Below, in pieces: positions 13,420 to 14,389 of a DNA stretch of 14,389 nucleotides. Positions within the stretch are counted from its first letter, which is position 1; each line of letters opens with the position of its first letter. The stretch is from NCBI GenBank assembly GCA_050011095.1, contig JBEKJU010000165.1, positions 1 to 14,389 of the forward strand, given 5' to 3'. The notes under the pieces are model-generated. The model saw only the letters and a list, made by a program, of their open reading frames with translations, searched no databases and was not told the origin of the DNA. The DNA comes from JBEKJU01 sp050011095. GTDB taxonomy: Bacteria; Desulfobacterota; Syntrophorhabdia; Syntrophorhabdales; WCHB1-27. The translations under genes and the position numbers were made by a program.

Positions 13420-14389
13420 TCATTTCGAATCTACCGGCGACGTCAGCTGGCCCGATACCGCCCGGCGCACCCAGTCCAGCCCCTGGATAACCAGCCAGTG
13501 GCGGGCGTAGTCAGCCTCGGCATTACGGTGGTGACGCGACCGACCTCGCCGGCTGACCTCCTGAGCCAACGTTTCACCAGACACCGCGATGAATGTCACA
13601 TTGTCGTTGACGCCGTCGCTCAATGGGCCAAGCATGGCCAGACCCACTCCATCGGCAGGCGTGACAGCCCGAGCCAGGGCCGTCGCCAGGGTGAAACCAT
13701 TCGTATCTGGCGATAGGTCAGCCTTGGCGTCCAAGCTGGCGGCATGCAGGGCTTCAGACAGGTCTGCAGCCTGTAAATCAGCAGCTATCAGATAACCAAA
13801 TCCCGCCTCTACCAGTTCGCGCACCACCCGGCCTTCGGTCAGCGTGTCGATTACGGCCAGTTTTAGCCCCCTATCGGCCAGTAATCGTCCGACCACTTCC
13901 GGTACGGTTTCTTGGCCCACCCCATAAATGGCAATACCCAGGCGCCGGCGCAAATCAGCCTCGATGGGTGCAATCAGCGCCTCAGCCCCGGTCACGGTGT
14001 CAGCTTTGGCGGTGATGCGGACATCGGTTTGACCGGAGTGCGCCGCCAGGCCGACCGTGGGATTAGCCAGGGTCATCAAATCGCCGATGGCCCGATCAAT
14101 ATCGCTCTCACCCACGGCGCAGGTGCGCAAGACGCGGGTCCTTATGGTTTTGGTTCCACCCATGCGCTCGACCAGTAGAGGAATGACCGTGTTGGTCATC
14201 ATGTACTCGAGTTCGCGGGGTACGCCCGGGAGACAAACGATAAAGCCGCGTCCCCGGACATCTTCACTGAGAAAACAGGGGGCGGTACCGACCGGATTAG
14301 GCAAAGGCAGCGCGCCCTCCGGAATATACGCCTGCCGCCTGTTGTTGTCGGCCATAGCCCGGCCGAGCTTGCGAAAACGGGTGACGATC
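13420..14389 (-). CDS. cinA: CinA-family protein, C-terminal part (5' end outside window)
   Basis: The frame is open from the window edge to TGA at 13422-13420, giving about 322 residues. The ATG at 14355 is internal: the residues before it (RFRKLGRA) and after it (MADNNRRQAYIPEGA) form the conserved end of the molybdopterin-binding-like domain, followed by NPVGTAPCF and CLPGVPRELEYM. The full protein should have about 400-420 residues. CinA proteins are NMN deamidases and/or ADP-ribose pyrophosphatases that recycle pyridine nucleotides. In the C-terminal PncC-like domain the usual ESCTGG is replaced by DTLTEG, and the usual GxxGPGG by MLGPLSDG, so deamidase activity is doubtful. The sequence style differs somewhat from the rest of the window, which could reflect transfer. 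The stop lies about 100 bases from the IS110 left end. Confidence 0.88.
   Translation of the reverse strand, partial: IVTRFRKLGRAMADNNRRQAYIPEGALPLPNPVGTAPCFLSEDVRGRGFIVCLPGVPRELEYMMTNTVIPLLVERMGGTKTIRTRVLRTCAVGESDIDRAIGDLMTLANPTVGLAAHSGQTDVRITAKADTVTGAEALIAPIEADLRRRLGIAIYGVGQETVPEVVGRLLADRGLKLAVIDTLTEGRVVRELVEAGFGYLIAADLQAADLSEALHAASLDAKADLSPDTNGFTLATALARAVTPADGVGLAMLGPLSDGVNDNVTFIAVSGETLAQEVSRRGRSRHHRNAEADYARHWLVIQGLDWVRRAVSGQLTSPVDSK

Noticed and set aside
1..14389. CRISPR arrays, tRNA or rRNA genes
   Set aside because: No regularly spaced short repeats, no tRNA-like cloverleaf and no rRNA sequence were seen on either strand; the only regular repeats are PAS linkers inside the kinase.

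Overview
The window (14,389 bases, GC-rich) looks like chromosomal DNA of a Gram-negative-type environmental bacterium. The kaiC-kaiB-kaiB-PAS kinase operon, a 3-hydroxyacyl-CoA dehydrogenase and a stand-alone LigD-type phosphoesterase would fit Desulfobacterota (Syntrophorhabdus-like), Nitrospirota or a similar lineage. This taxonomic guess is weak. The cinA fragment at the right edge has a different flavour, possibly Chloroflexota-like, so transfer is possible.

Layout: (1) 1-260, start of a 3-hydroxyacyl-CoA dehydrogenase on the minus strand, cut by the window edge. (2) 261-694, no convincing gene. (3) 695-7599, a minus-strand operon running kaiC > kaiB > kaiB > giant soluble multi-PAS hybrid histidine kinase. 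The first three genes overlap through ATGA junctions and the kinase follows after 29 bases. A sigma70-like promoter lies upstream of kaiC. The kinase is split by a one-base frameshift near 3415 into a sensor half and a kinase/receiver half. (4) 7864-9359, plus strand: a Nudix hydrolase with an atypical box and a stand-alone LigD-type 3'-phosphoesterase. (5) 9385-11456, minus strand: a glyoxalase II-like metallo-hydrolase, a DUF2161-type PD-(D/E)XK protein, and a small protein made of two copies of a Cys-containing helical repeat. (6) 11907-13321, a complete IS110-family element. (7) 13420-14389, 3' part of cinA on the minus strand, with a degenerate C-terminal domain.

The strongest discovery is in the IS110 element. 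The non-coding stretch upstream of the transposase folds into two consecutive internal-loop hairpins, as expected for a bridge RNA. All four guide segments can be read directly. The left and right target guides match the two flanks, and the left and right donor guides match the two element ends, all around one CT core. This fixes the element ends to the base. Joining the ends into a circle creates a promoter, TTGACT-N17-TATAAG, that is absent from the inserted form.

The second system is a KaiA-less clock-like operon. It has a KaiC with a Ser-Ser pair at the phosphorylation site and a C-terminal coiled coil, one canonical and one divergent KaiB, and a large cytoplasmic kinase as the probable output.
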